Assembly (NCBI GenBank): GCA_963845445.1
Contig: CAWJSE010000003.1
Coordinates: 248,001-312,000 of the forward strand
DNA from: JABDBL01 sp963845445
GTDB lineage: Bacteria; Cyanobacteriota; Vampirovibrionia; Obscuribacterales; Obscuribacteraceae
Length of the DNA: 64,000 bases
Direction of reading: 5' to 3'
In this document: positions 1 through 8,489 of the stretch, piece after piece
How the letters are laid out: every line of letters begins with the position of its first letter
Position numbering within the stretch: the stretch's first letter is position 1
Notes under the pieces: generated by a model
Databases searched by the model: none
Told to the model about the DNA's origin: nothing
The model's input: the letters and a program-made list of their open reading frames with translations, nothing else
Program-made: the position numbers and the translations under genes

Positions 1-97
1 ATGAGGCATATTGTTTCATTTTGAATTTCTGACACAAACTACCAATAGATACAGTAACTCAAAATAATAATAGTTTCAATCGGATGCAAAGTGGACA

Positions 98-1288
98 TTA
101 AACGGCTGAAAAGCGCTTTTTTGAAGCTTTCGCACTAATTCGCATTTGTTTAGAACCCAAGTTAAGGAAATGCTTAGCAAGCAAACTAAAAAATTGTTCT
201 CGATCAGCATTTTTAATTACTGCTTGATGATGCGCTTCCGCCAATACCACTGGATAACCAACTCCACGATTTACTTGTAAAGCCAGAGCAGCAAGAGCCT
301 GTTCGTAGTTATTTTTGTCTTCAAATAGCCAGCGGGGGCATTCCAGCCTAGCTACTTCTCCATCAAAATTACAATAAAGAAAACAAATTTGAAGGTCTTT
401 GCTAAAACTTTTACTAATTTTGGCACCGGATAAAAACGTGGCTGATCTATGTGAATCAGTCAGCAACAAGGAAAATAGCTTACTGTCGGTTAAAGGAAAC
501 ACCCGGGAACAGGGAAAATCATCTTCCTTTAATTCTCGACAATTTGTTTTACAATCGCTATATTCGTAGGGACAAGTCAAAATGCGCAGATTGTTGATTA
601 CCTCAGCACTTCTGCTATTGCTTATATAACCAAACAAAGGTATACGCTGCCTTTTAAACACATTTAGGATTTTGGACATCTTCAATATATATTGACTTTG
701 ATAAGTGGGCGGCATGCGTTCCAAGGACCAGGGTATGAGAGAACCATCAATGAGAGACAATATGTTACTATGCTGGGAATTAGCACTCTCGGCTTGCATA
801 GACAACATTTCTAATTCCAAAAGATTTCTTTCTAGCGCTACGTGCAGCTCATCAATATGCAATCGTCTTCTATCTACAAGTGGATAAAGTTGATCATGTT
901 TATGGAAAAGATAGGGCGTGCTTGTAAGAATGGGGTTTTTTTGAGTGCCATAATTGATTTGCACTGTTCCTATATTCAGCAAATAGCAATGCACAATCTC
1001 ATGTTGACTGGGCATAATTTGGGATCCGTCCACACCAATGACAGTAAACTCTGTATTCGACTTGGAAAGCTCAAACATACTAGCGAAAGAATCGAGCGGT
1101 AAGGACACTGGCCATAATGGCCGCCCTTCATTTAAGCTCAGTCTTTCCAAGACTTGCTCAGCCTGGTTTGTAAGACCCAGAAAAGTCTGCAGTGCTTGTT
1201 CCAGAACTAAAGCGGCTTTATCAAGCTCCAAAGAGCCATCTTTACCGACCAAAGAGATCTGGGGTATCAATTTATAAAAATCGAGCAT
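98..1288 (-). CDS. NurA-domain nuclease
   Basis: Probable DNA end-processing nuclease. NurA enzymes are endo- and 5'-3' exonucleases that act with the HerA translocase in double-strand break resection. The 396-residue protein shows the acidic motifs of the family: VIGVDGSQ at residues 83-90, LIDGS at 179-183, an SNSR segment at 223-226 and AEAHHQAV near residue 350. There is no signal peptide or membrane segment, so it should be cytoplasmic. It begins at an ATG and is divergent from the XRE regulator gene. No HerA-like ATPase lies in the window, but the gene ends 97 bases from the left edge, so a partner could be just outside. The domain call is fairly firm; the cellular role is inferred. Confidence 0.75.
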   Translation of the reverse strand: MLDFYKLIPQISLVGKDGSLELDKAALVLEQALQTFLGLTNQAEQVLERLSLNEGRPLWPVSLPLDSFASMFELSKSNTEFTVIGVDGSQIMPSQHEIVHCYLLNIGTVQINYGTQKNPILTSTPYLFHKHDQLYPLVDRRRLHIDELHVALERNLLELEMLSMQAESANSQHSNILSLIDGSLIPWSLERMPPTYQSQYILKMSKILNVFKRQRIPLFGYISNSRSAEVINNLRILTCPYEYSDCKTNCRELKEDDFPCSRVFPLTDSKLFSLLLTDSHRSATFLSGAKISKSFSKDLQICFLYCNFDGEVARLECPRWLFEDKNNYEQALAALALQVNRGVGYPVVLAEAHHQAVIKNADREQFFSLLAKHFLNLGSKQMRISAKASKKRFSAV

Positions 1289-1317
1289 GGATATACCAAT
1301 GACAAGCGAATATCTAA

Positions 1318-1346
1318 TTATAATGTGTGTAGGTCATTTGTATAAT
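1318..1346 (+). promoter_or_regulatory. possible promoter of the XRE regulator gene
   Basis: A perfect TATAAT -10 hexamer at 1341-1346 lies 20 bases before the ATG of the XRE gene. A weak -35 (TTATAA) sits 17 bases upstream. The position between divergent genes makes a promoter likely; the -35 match is poor. Confidence 0.35.
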
Positions 1347-1366
1347 TAGCTTTTCAGCAATAAACC

Positions 1367-1822
1367 ATGAAACAAGTCGGTCCATTGCCTAAAACAATAA
1401 CTCTTGCAAATAGTCTTGCTCAAAGAGTGCATCAATTGCGAGAAATTCGCAATATGACAATACGTGACTTGGCCAAAACCACCAAGTTTGGTATCAAACG
1501 AATTGAAGAAATAGAAGCTGGACTTGAGACCTGGTTTTCCTCTACTGACCGACAATTACTTGCCAAAGCGTTAAGCGTCGAGCCAAGTCTGATAGAAGAA
1601 GTAGAAAATCGCTACAACAAAGAGTTAGATATTAATTATAGACCCATTCCAGAAAACGTCAGGACAGATTTAGCTGAAGCGATCCTAGCTGGTTCGGAAA
1701 GACTAAGGTGCCCAGTCTGTGGAGAGAACCTTAGGTGTAATATACAAAGCGGCCTGGACATAAACGAACGACCAATACAATTGGCGCGGGCTAATTGCAT
1801 TCGTTGCCCATTTGTATTGTAA
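1367..1822 (+). CDS. XRE-family HTH protein with C-terminal zinc ribbon
   Basis: Small predicted transcription regulator of 151 residues. Residues about 15-60 form an XRE/Cro-type helix-turn-helix (LREIRNMTIRDLAKTTKF then IKRIEEIEAG). The C-terminal part carries two CxxC pairs, C115/C118 (CPVC) and C144/C147 (CIRC), the layout of a zinc ribbon. The start is the ATG at 1367, preceded by a TATAAT box. The gene is divergent from the NurA-domain gene and convergent with the Clp N-domain gene, with only 15 bases between the two stop codons. Target and signal are unknown. HTH plus zinc ribbon could suit a DNA-binding redox or metal sensor, but that is only a guess. Confidence 0.7.
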   Translation: MKQVGPLPKTITLANSLAQRVHQLREIRNMTIRDLAKTTKFGIKRIEEIEAGLETWFSSTDRQLLAKALSVEPSLIEEVENRYNKELDINYRPIPENVRTDLAEAILAGSERLRCPVCGENLRCNIQSGLDINERPIQLARANCIRCPFVL

Positions 1823-1837
1823 GAAAAGCAAATATTT

Positions 1838-2965
1838 CTATCTCACGCGATCTCGGAAACACTGTCGAACAGTATCTTCCAATCTATTTTTTAACTTACG
1901 CAAACGTCGAGACAATTCCACCCGCCTACTTTGCAAATCAATTAAGTGTGCTTTGCGATGGTCTGCCAAAGCAGAAGCGAAAGACTTATCAAGAGCAATG
2001 TCTTCGCTATAGGCCCACCAAAGGTCTTCAATGATGCTGCCTATAAGATCATGCTCGGCATCGTTAAGCATATGTTGTATTAATCTGTATTCGTCTGTCC
2101 AAATATACTCTATCCCTTGCCGTGCTTGTTTTCTTAAATGTTGGGCTGTTGTAGACACAATTTGACTTGCTACTTCTTCTGAAAGACTGCCTGCAGTTTC
2201 AGACAATGTGCACATTGCCTCCTCTAAAAGATAACGCTGAAAGGCTACTTGATTAAATAAACACTCGGCCAAATAAGCCGTACAAACTGCATGCAGCACT
2301 TTCTCTTTTTTTGGTAAATCAATGATTTCCAACTTACTTTTTTGCATTAAATCTTGCACCACACACAGTGCAGAGCTATGTTTCTCAATTAACCTCTTTA
2401 AACCGGTTACTAAAACCGAGCGCAAGTTTATGATCTGACCAGTTTTTCTGTAATCCATGGCCATAAAAAGCATGATTTTGCCCTTAAGAAACTCGATATT
2501 TATGCTTAGTTCTTCAAACACTTTGTCAGCACAAGAATCCTTCTGCGCCATGATCGCCAATAACAAATGACCGACGCCTATCTTGTCTTGTCCCAGATAA
2601 TGCGATAGATCATCTGCCTTAGCCAATGTTTTAATCACTTGATCGCTAAAGGGGATCTTCTTTGTCCGTAGATCATTGAAATAGAGGCTTGATAAAAGGA
2701 CATTGCCGGGCAAATCATTGTAAGATAATTCACGGTCTACGAAATCGCCCTCTGCTATTAATTTTGTTATCTCTTTTTCAAAAATGGCAGGTGTTATTTT
2801 CATAGAATTAAGCGCTTGAGCTGCCACGCTATGATCAGGCTGCGCCAAGGCAAGCAAAAGGTGCTCTGTGCCAATTCTGGAACTGCCCAGGCGAAAAGCT
2901 TCTTCAGCGGCCTTTATAATTGCTTCTTTCAAATCTTCATTAACGTCGTTACAACCATCCAGCAT
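1838..2965 (-). CDS. Stand-alone Clp N-domain protein with unknown C-terminal domain
   Basis: Contains the two-repeat Clp N-terminal domain that binds substrates or adaptors in ClpA/ClpC. Repeat one is near residues 12-70 (RIGTEHLLLALAQ) and repeat two near 85-155 (KIGVGHLLLAIMAQ). The AAA+ ATPase modules that normally follow are absent. Residues about 165-375 form a mostly helical region rich in Leu, Gln and Arg that I do not recognise. There is no signal peptide. The start is an ATG with GGGCGGA just upstream. It could be an adaptor or decoy competing for Clp substrates, but no Clp gene is nearby. The N-domain assignment is firm; the role is unknown. Confidence 0.7.
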   Translation of the reverse strand: MLDGCNDVNEDLKEAIIKAAEEAFRLGSSRIGTEHLLLALAQPDHSVAAQALNSMKITPAIFEKEITKLIAEGDFVDRELSYNDLPGNVLLSSLYFNDLRTKKIPFSDQVIKTLAKADDLSHYLGQDKIGVGHLLLAIMAQKDSCADKVFEELSINIEFLKGKIMLFMAMDYRKTGQIINLRSVLVTGLKRLIEKHSSALCVVQDLMQKSKLEIIDLPKKEKVLHAVCTAYLAECLFNQVAFQRYLLEEAMCTLSETAGSLSEEVASQIVSTTAQHLRKQARQGIEYIWTDEYRLIQHMLNDAEHDLIGSIIEDLWWAYSEDIALDKSFASALADHRKAHLIDLQSRRVELSRRLRKLKNRLEDTVRQCFRDRVR

Positions 2966-3113
2966 TAATTCCGCCCTTTAGATTCTTGTTAACTGAGAAT
3001 ACTTAAACTATCTACCCTGGCAATAGAGGACCAGTATAGGACATCACGGCAAAGATAATTTAAATTATAGACTGGCAAAATTTAGGATAAGAAATCTCTA
3101 TTGCTGCCTGGTT

Positions 3114-3145
3114 AGGGTTATTATAGTAATACCCTCTTTTCTTTG
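3114..3145 (+). terminator. terminator-like hairpin in intergenic region
   Basis: AGGGTTATTA, TAG, TAATACCCT can fold into a hairpin of about nine pairs with one bulged T, followed by CTTTTCTTT. On the + strand there is no obvious gene just upstream, so it could end an unrecognised short transcript or be chance. Confidence 0.3.
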
Positions 3146-3206
3146 AACGGCTTTGGCAGAAAACGCCGCTCGACAACCAAATCAGGGTTAGTATTCAGAG
3201 ATAAAA

Positions 3207-3368
3207 ATGAGTAGTCAAGCTAGCATATTTACTAAGGTCGATTACCAATTGAACACAAAAGCCGATGCAGACGACCCTCCTCAGGGATTGTATGGGCGAG
3301 TTTCCTTTATGCTTACTTCTTTTGGCTCCGCTCAAATTCTATTCTGCGCGGGCATAAATTTCATGTAA
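3207..3368 (+). CDS. possible small ORF or displaced N-terminus upstream of the CNNM gene
   Basis: An ATG-initiated reading frame of 53 codons followed by TAA lies in the otherwise empty 2966-3385 interval. It begins MSSQASIFTKVDY and ends with a hydrophobic stretch (SAQILFCAGINFM). No known family is recognised. After its stop the same frame reads PEGDSL and stops again, right where the CNNM protein's first membrane segment begins in another frame. It may be an independent small protein, a remnant of an N-terminal extension of the CNNM protein broken by indels, or noise. The rest of the interval shows only a hairpin at 3114-3145. Confidence 0.2.
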   Translation: MSSQASIFTKVDYQLNTKADADDPPQGLYGRVSFMLTSFGSAQILFCAGINFM

Positions 3369-3436
3369 CCGGAAGGTGATTCGCTATAAGCTCGATAGCA
3401 CTTATACCTGTTCTAATTCTCATTAATGCCTTTTTC

Positions 3437-4810
3437 GTGGCTGTTGAAATGGCAGTGGCACGAGTGCGCCATATCCGTATAGACCAATTGGCGTCTGAAA
3501 AAAATAAAACAGCCCGGCTAGTGCAAAAAGCCCTGAAAGATCCAAGACGCTATATTTCAGCCTGCCAATTGGGCATCACTTTAGCTACGCTGGGATTGGG
3601 TGCCACTGGTGAAGCGGTTTTTGCTAGCGACCTGGCTGATTGGGTAGGAGGTCTGGCAAAGGAATATGCTTTTGCCTTACCGATTATCTCCTCAGCAAGG
3701 GCTATGAGTTACGTTGTAGCATTTGCACTGACAGCTTTCATCCAAACAATTTTTGGTGAATTAGTGCCAAAAATTTGCACATTTCAATACGCTGAAACTG
3801 TGATTATGGCTACCATTTATCCTATGGAAGCCTGGTGTTTTCTGACCAGTCCTTTTATCAAACTGTTAGAAGGTTTCACTAACTTGATATTAAGGGCCTT
3901 TAGAATAGATGTGGAACAACCGCATAATTTTGTTCATTCGGAAGAAGAGTTAAAGATGCTCGTCAGCGCAAGCCAGGAGGAAGGCGTGCTCGAGTCTGAA
4001 GAGGAAGAAATGATTCACAGTGTGTTCGAATTCGCTGATACTACAGCTGGTGAAATCATGACCCCCCGCTCTGATATGGTGACTTTAAAAGCAGATACCA
4101 AAGTTAAAGAATTGGTTGAAGCCGCCCTCAAGAACGGTTTTTCCAGAATTCCTGTTTATGAAGATAGCAAAGATAATATATTCGGTTTTGTACATTTGAG
4201 GGACGGTGTGCAAGCTATTCTTGATCGTAGGGACGACATACCTGTTAGAGAATTTGCTCGTAACGTGCTAATTGTGCCCGAGAACAAAAATCTTGCTGAC
4301 TTGCTACCAGAATTTCAAAAAAGTAAAACCCATGTGGCAATCGTAGTAAACGAGCACGGCACGACGGTGGGCATGGTTACTTTAGAGGACTTAGTCGAGG
4401 AGCTCGTCGGTGAAATAGCAGATGAATATGACGTAGTGAGAGAAATGATTAAAGTTGAAGCAGATGGCTCTCTTCTCGTTGATGCCAAAGTAAGCCTCGA
4501 AGAGGTTAGTGAAAAATTAGGACTTGAAATTGAGAATGCGGAATTTAATACTTTAGGAGGTCATGTTTTTGGCTTATTAGGCAGAGAACCAAAGCCTGGC
4601 GATGAAGTAACTGAAGATGGTTATATCATACGTATTTTGGAATCGGATAGACATCGCATTATTAAATTGCGCTTGATAAAACTGGAACCAAAAGAAGAAG
4701 AAGAAGAAGAGAAAGAAAAGAAAAAAGAAAGCCAAAATAATAACGGCAAAACCGGTGGCAGGAAATCAAAGGACATCGCATCTTCTTCTGAAGCAGCCGG
4801 TCAGCATTAG
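3437..4810 (+). CDS. CNNM/CorC (HlyC, UPF0053) family membrane protein
   Basis: Membrane protein linked in its family to magnesium/cobalt efflux or ion homeostasis. From the GTG at 3437 it has 457 residues: the rest of a DUF21/CNNM transmembrane domain (to about 140), a CBS pair (about 190-320, including GEIMTPRSDMV), a CorC/HlyC C-terminal domain (about 340-415) and a charged Glu/Lys tail coded by a GAA-rich run near 4694. The first membrane helix of the family (ALIPVLILINAFFVA) is encoded in frame from 3386, upstream of this GTG. That stretch has no ATG, GTG or TTG start; it opens with ATA at 3386, ten bases after a strong Shine-Dalgarno (GGAAGGTGAT at 3371-3380). The true start is therefore either the AUA, a mutated ATG, or upstream of a frameshift. 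rsmA follows 17 bases downstream. Confidence 0.85.
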   Translation: MAVEMAVARVRHIRIDQLASEKNKTARLVQKALKDPRRYISACQLGITLATLGLGATGEAVFASDLADWVGGLAKEYAFALPIISSARAMSYVVAFALTAFIQTIFGELVPKICTFQYAETVIMATIYPMEAWCFLTSPFIKLLEGFTNLILRAFRIDVEQPHNFVHSEEELKMLVSASQEEGVLESEEEEMIHSVFEFADTTAGEIMTPRSDMVTLKADTKVKELVEAALKNGFSRIPVYEDSKDNIFGFVHLRDGVQAILDRRDDIPVREFARNVLIVPENKNLADLLPEFQKSKTHVAIVVNEHGTTVGMVTLEDLVEELVGEIADEYDVVREMIKVEADGSLLVDAKVSLEEVSEKLGLEIENAEFNTLGGHVFGLLGREPKPGDEVTEDGYIIRILESDRHRIIKLRLIKLEPKEEEEEEKEKKKESQNNNGKTGGRKSKDIASSSEAAGQH

Positions 4811-4827
4811 CACATGCAGAAGTTTCA

Positions 4828-5685
4828 ATGATTGAGAACGGACTTAAGCAAAGAGCCTGGGGTTTTCCGGCCAGAAAACAATTGGGGCAGAATTTTCTAA
4901 TAAATAAAGAAGTGCTGAACCAGATTGCCGAACAATTGCATTTAGAACCACAAGATACGGTCTTGGAGATAGGACCTGGACTCGGTTTTCTCTCTGAGTT
5001 GTTAGTACCACGATGTAAGAAAGTTACGGCTATAGAATTAGATCAATACTGCATTGACGCTCTCAATAAACTATCTTTACCTAATTTGGAAATAATTGAG
5101 GGCGATTTTTTACGGACGGATTTAAGTCGAATTATAGATAAGCCAACCAAAATCGTCGGTAATATACCCTATAACATCACTACGCCTATAATAAGTAAAT
5201 TAATAGGAGAGATTGGAGAACCAACCGTTTGGCTTCCTAATATAAAATCTATTGTTTTGACCGTGCAACGTGAACTGGCCAACCGATTAGTAGCCCAGCC
5301 GGGCAAAAAAGACTATAGTCAAATTACTTTGTTGATTAACTATTATGGCACCGCAAAAATGCTTCTTGCTATTAGTCCAGAAAATTTTTCTCCAGCACCA
5401 CGAGTGCATTCGGCAGTAGTCCAATTCATCCCTCATGATAAAATCCTGGTTAATTGCAATAATCATAAATTGCTAAGACGGGTGATCAAGCTTGGTTTTG
5501 CTAGCCGGCGAAAAATGCTAAAAAATACCCTTCGTTTGTTAGGTTTGAGCGATGATAAGCTAGCAGAAATATTCAAAGAATTAGCCTTCGACCCTCAAGT
5601 AAGGGCAGAATCACTTGCTCTCCAACAATTTGCAAACCTAACCGATGCTATAGAAAAAGCGCAAAAAGCAGAAAAAACTCCTTAA
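4828..5685 (+). CDS. rsmA: 16S rRNA (adenine1518/1519-N6)-dimethyltransferase RsmA
   Basis: Transfers four methyl groups from S-adenosylmethionine to two adjacent adenines near the 3' end of 16S rRNA during 30S maturation. The 285-residue length is typical. The family opening KQLGQNFL is at residues 17-24, the SAM-binding motif EIGPGLG at 47-53, and the catalytic NIPYN at 112-116. The C-terminal helical region ends with the usual FASRRKML segment and tail. It starts at an ATG 17 bases after the CNNM gene and is followed by ispE 61 bases later, an arrangement (rsmA with ispE) often seen in bacteria. It is cytoplasmic, and nothing unusual is seen. Confidence 0.97.
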   Translation: MIENGLKQRAWGFPARKQLGQNFLINKEVLNQIAEQLHLEPQDTVLEIGPGLGFLSELLVPRCKKVTAIELDQYCIDALNKLSLPNLEIIEGDFLRTDLSRIIDKPTKIVGNIPYNITTPIISKLIGEIGEPTVWLPNIKSIVLTVQRELANRLVAQPGKKDYSQITLLINYYGTAKMLLAISPENFSPAPRVHSAVVQFIPHDKILVNCNNHKLLRRVIKLGFASRRKMLKNTLRLLGLSDDKLAEIFKELAFDPQVRAESLALQQFANLTDAIEKAQKAEKTP

Positions 5686-5746
5686 ATTTATCAGGTAATT
5701 AAATGATTTCTAGATCAAAGGAAAGAGTGGGGGTCCAATAAAGATC

Positions 5747-6787
5747 GTGACATCAGATATAGTATCAGTTTTCGCTCCAGCAAAGATCAATCTCTATTTC
5801 GATATTTTGAGCAAGAGAGGCGATGGTTACCACGAAGTGCTCACTTTGTTTCAAGCCCTAGATCTGCACGACATTTTGACTTTTCAGTTCTCCACACGGG
5901 ATAACACAAAGGATGTAAATTTAGAATCGCCTGAAGTAGTAATTACTTTGGCGCCAGGACAACACTATATAGATAGGGCTCTCTTTCCTTTAGGTAATAA
6001 TAATTCGATTTTGCAGGCCATAAGCATTTTTTTATCCGCTTTGCCCGAAAAACCTAATGTACAGATAAAAGTGAGGGTTGAAAAAAATATACCAATTGGT
6101 GCTGGATTAGCTGGGGGCAGTGCCGATGCTGCTGCAGCTCTTATAGCTCTCAATCATTACTTTAATCAACCATTTACCTTTGAAACACTCTTGAATTTTG
6201 CCTCTCAAATCGGCTCGGATGTGAGCTTTTGCCTCTCGGGTGGTACTGCTATTGGACGGGGACGAGGAGAGCGATTAGAAGTATTATTGGAAAGGCCCGA
6301 ATGTCACTTTGTCTTAGTGAAACCAAGATCTCTCTCGATTTCCACTCCCTGGGCATATAAAATCTACGATCAATTTATAGTTTCTCAAAATGCAAATGAG
6401 CTGGTGGAACCCCATTCTATTTCCCAATTATTGCTGGACCTAAAATTTGATTCTAGGATAGAAAAACATGCCGAACTCTTTTGGAACGCTTTTGAGCCAG
6501 CAATCTTTAGAGAACACCCCATCCTAAAAGAAATTAAAAATTGCCTGCTAAACCTTGGTTGTATTTCAGCGCAACTAACAGGCAGTGGGCCTACTATTTA
6601 TGGGTTAGTAGAAAGCAAAGAAGAAGGACAACGAATTCTAAAAGAAATTCGCAATGCCTCTAGAGAGAGTAACAGTGGCAATCAAACTGGTGTGGTTGAG
6701 AATCTTGAGGCTTGGCTAAGCAAATCTATAGATAGGGGGGCATATATTTTGACCAAACAAGTAAAGCATGGGAAACAAATATGCTGA
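5747..6787 (+). CDS. ispE: 4-diphosphocytidyl-2-C-methyl-D-erythritol kinase IspE
   Basis: GHMP-family kinase of the non-mevalonate (MEP) isoprenoid pathway. It phosphorylates CDP-methylerythritol with ATP. PAKINLYF at 11-18, GDGYHE at 25-30 and the GHMP glycine/serine-rich loop PIGAGLAGGSADAAA at 116-130 are all present, as is the C-terminal LTGSGPT. At 346 residues it is longer than the usual 280-315, mainly through a C-terminal extension after about residue 300. The start is GTG at 5747; no better start is seen. Its stop overlaps the nth start by seven bases, suggesting translational coupling. Its presence implies isoprenoids are made by the MEP route, fitting the ubiE/menG quinone gene elsewhere in the window. 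Confidence 0.95.
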   Translation: MTSDIVSVFAPAKINLYFDILSKRGDGYHEVLTLFQALDLHDILTFQFSTRDNTKDVNLESPEVVITLAPGQHYIDRALFPLGNNNSILQAISIFLSALPEKPNVQIKVRVEKNIPIGAGLAGGSADAAAALIALNHYFNQPFTFETLLNFASQIGSDVSFCLSGGTAIGRGRGERLEVLLERPECHFVLVKPRSLSISTPWAYKIYDQFIVSQNANELVEPHSISQLLLDLKFDSRIEKHAELFWNAFEPAIFREHPILKEIKNCLLNLGCISAQLTGSGPTIYGLVESKEEGQRILKEIRNASRESNSGNQTGVVENLEAWLSKSIDRGAYILTKQVKHGKQIC

Positions 6788-7449
6788 CTAAATTAAAATC
6801 CAATGCTTACAAAGCAGTATCCAGAAAAGCGGCTCATAAAATGATGGATATTTTGCAAAAAGAATACCCCGATGCTGACTGTGAGCTCAAATTTCAAACC
6901 CCTTTTCAGCTTTTAATCGCCACTATCCTTTCCGCGCAAACCACTGATATTTCCGTGAACAAAGTGACAGGCAAATTATTCAAGGAATTTCCCGACGCTA
7001 AAGCACTAGCTAACGCAAACCTTGAGCGGGTCAAAAAAATAATAAAACCTACTGGGTATTATAATGCTAAGGCCAATAATATCCTGGCTTGCGCGCAGCA
7101 ATTGGTCGATCAATACGATGGCGAAATACCTAGAACTCTTGCAGAGTTGACTAAGTTACACGGAGTAGGAAGAAAGACAGCCAATGTAGTTCTTGGCGTC
7201 GTATATGGCATACCCGGTTGGACCGTAGATACACACGTGCAACGCTTATCACAGAGGTTGGGGTTTACTAAAGAGAGCGATCCTTTTAAAATAGAGAGGT
7301 CTCTAGAAAAACTTTTTCCTAACCAAGATTGGTCTAAATTGTCTATAACTTTGATTTTTCACGGACGTAGAATTTGTTTCGCAAGAAAGCCAGCCTGCCA
7401 TCTGTGTCCCATAGATAAATTATGTCCGAGTGCCTATAAAATAAAATGA
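6781..7449 (+). CDS. nth: Endonuclease III
   Basis: Base-excision-repair DNA glycosylase/AP lyase acting on oxidised pyrimidines. It has 222 residues, the usual size. The helix-hairpin-helix LHGVGRKTA carries the catalytic lysine K132, and the catalytic aspartate is D150 in VDTH. The iron-sulfur loop is complete: C199, C206, C209 and C215, with the exact C-x6-C-x2-C-x5-C spacing of EndoIII. The ATG start lies inside the end of ispE. The TSUP gene follows after ten bases, so ispE, nth and TSUP are probably co-transcribed. Confidence 0.97.
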   Translation: MLTKLKSNAYKAVSRKAAHKMMDILQKEYPDADCELKFQTPFQLLIATILSAQTTDISVNKVTGKLFKEFPDAKALANANLERVKKIIKPTGYYNAKANNILACAQQLVDQYDGEIPRTLAELTKLHGVGRKTANVVLGVVYGIPGWTVDTHVQRLSQRLGFTKESDPFKIERSLEKLFPNQDWSKLSITLIFHGRRICFARKPACHLCPIDKLCPSAYKIK

Positions 7450-7459
7450 TGGTGTTTGT

Positions 7460-7831
7460 ATGAGTACGATACAAATTATTCTTGTGACAATCGTTGGGCT
7501 GTTAGCCGGAATATTATCAGGCATGTTTGGTATTGGTGGTGGTGTCATTATTGTCCCTGCACTTATGCTACTTGTAGGCTTTTCAATAAAAATGGCTAGT
7601 GGAACATCTTTAGTAGCTTTGCTTTTGCCAGTGGGATTATTGGGAGCAATCGAATATTATCGCCAAGAACAAATCAATATTATTGCTGCTATTTCTCTAG
7701 TGGTTGGGCTTTTTATTGGTGCTTATTTTGGAGCAAGGATCACCATTGCTCTACCAGATTTAATGGTAAAGAAAGCTTTTGGTGTATTGCTCTTAGTGCT
7801 AGCTTTTCGCTATCTGACTTTTAGTAAATAG
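7460..7831 (+). CDS. Half-size TauE/SafE (TSUP) family membrane protein
   Basis: Predicted inner-membrane transporter of the sulfite exporter TauE/SafE group. It has 123 residues with about four membrane helices and carries the family glycine-rich signature GILSGMFGIGGGVIIVPAL near residues 17-35. Full-length family members have about 250 residues in two repeats; this is a single repeat and probably works as a dimer. The reading frame ends at a clean stop, and no second half is recognisable downstream, where a convergent gene begins within a few bases. The substrate cannot be read from the sequence; sulfite or sulfoacetate is known only for some relatives. Confidence 0.8.
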   Translation: MSTIQIILVTIVGLLAGILSGMFGIGGGVIIVPALMLLVGFSIKMASGTSLVALLLPVGLLGAIEYYRQEQINIIAAISLVVGLFIGAYFGARITIALPDLMVKKAFGVLLLVLAFRYLTFSK

Positions 7832-7834
7832 ATA

Positions 7835-8481
7835 TTACTCTAATACTTTTGCTAAAGGAGGAATTAAACTACATGAAAGTGGCCTGGCAATTACTGGTAC
7901 TTCGGCGTTGACATCGTCTTTGCTGTCCCTCTCTATTACTTGTAATTCTTTGCCATCGGTGAACAACATGTGGCCATCCATAACTATGATTAAGTAGGAT
8001 GCATTTGACTTTTTAACTTCGGCATAACTTCCGTAATTAAGTGAAATATAGTAGTCATAGCTTTTTCCAGGTTTTAATTTCAGCAGATTGATCGGGTTGT
8101 TGTTGTTTTTTTTGCCATTATTAAAGATATCCATCAAGTAGAGAGTATCCTGTTCCGTTATTGTCTTATCTAGTCGTGTCTCATCGATGATTTCTCGTTG
8201 TGGTCCATTACTCGGACACCATTGGTTGACATAGAACAAGGAAGGTTTACTTATGTCAAATCCTATCATTCTAGTACTCTTATTCCTTATACTCACATGG
8301 ACAAAAAATGCCTTGCCGTTAAGTTTTCGGTAAAGCTTATTTTCTACCAGAATTTGGCCCAAGAACTTTCACCTATGCTTTTCCAAGAAGACGAGGATTC
8401 GGCGCGCGTTAGAGCAGGCACTGGTGAGTATAAAAGCATAAAACACACAATAACGATCCAATAAGAAGTGATCACGCGCAT
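7835..8481 (-). CDS. Secreted protein of unknown function, frameshifted near the N-terminus
   Basis: An uninterrupted frame runs from a TTG at 8362 to 7835 (175 residues). The sequence before it, in another frame, encodes a convincing signal peptide starting at ATG 8481 (MRVITSYWIVIVCFMLLYSP, then ending in LTRA). Adding one A to the AAA run (8353-8355 on the + strand) joins the two frames as ESSWAKILVENKLYRK. The intact gene would make an exported protein of about 215 residues. The mature part is mainly beta-strand-like, with KPGKSYDYYISLNYGSYAEV, and matches no family I recognise. An Ig-like or DUF-type fold is possible. The frameshift reconstruction is inference, but the signal peptide supports it strongly. 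Confidence 0.6.
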
Positions 8482-8489
8482 TAAGAATT

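Noticed and set aside
4694..4728. GAA-rich run in the CNNM gene as a repeat element
   Set aside because: It encodes the acidic/lysine tail of the protein and is most simply explained as low-complexity coding sequence.
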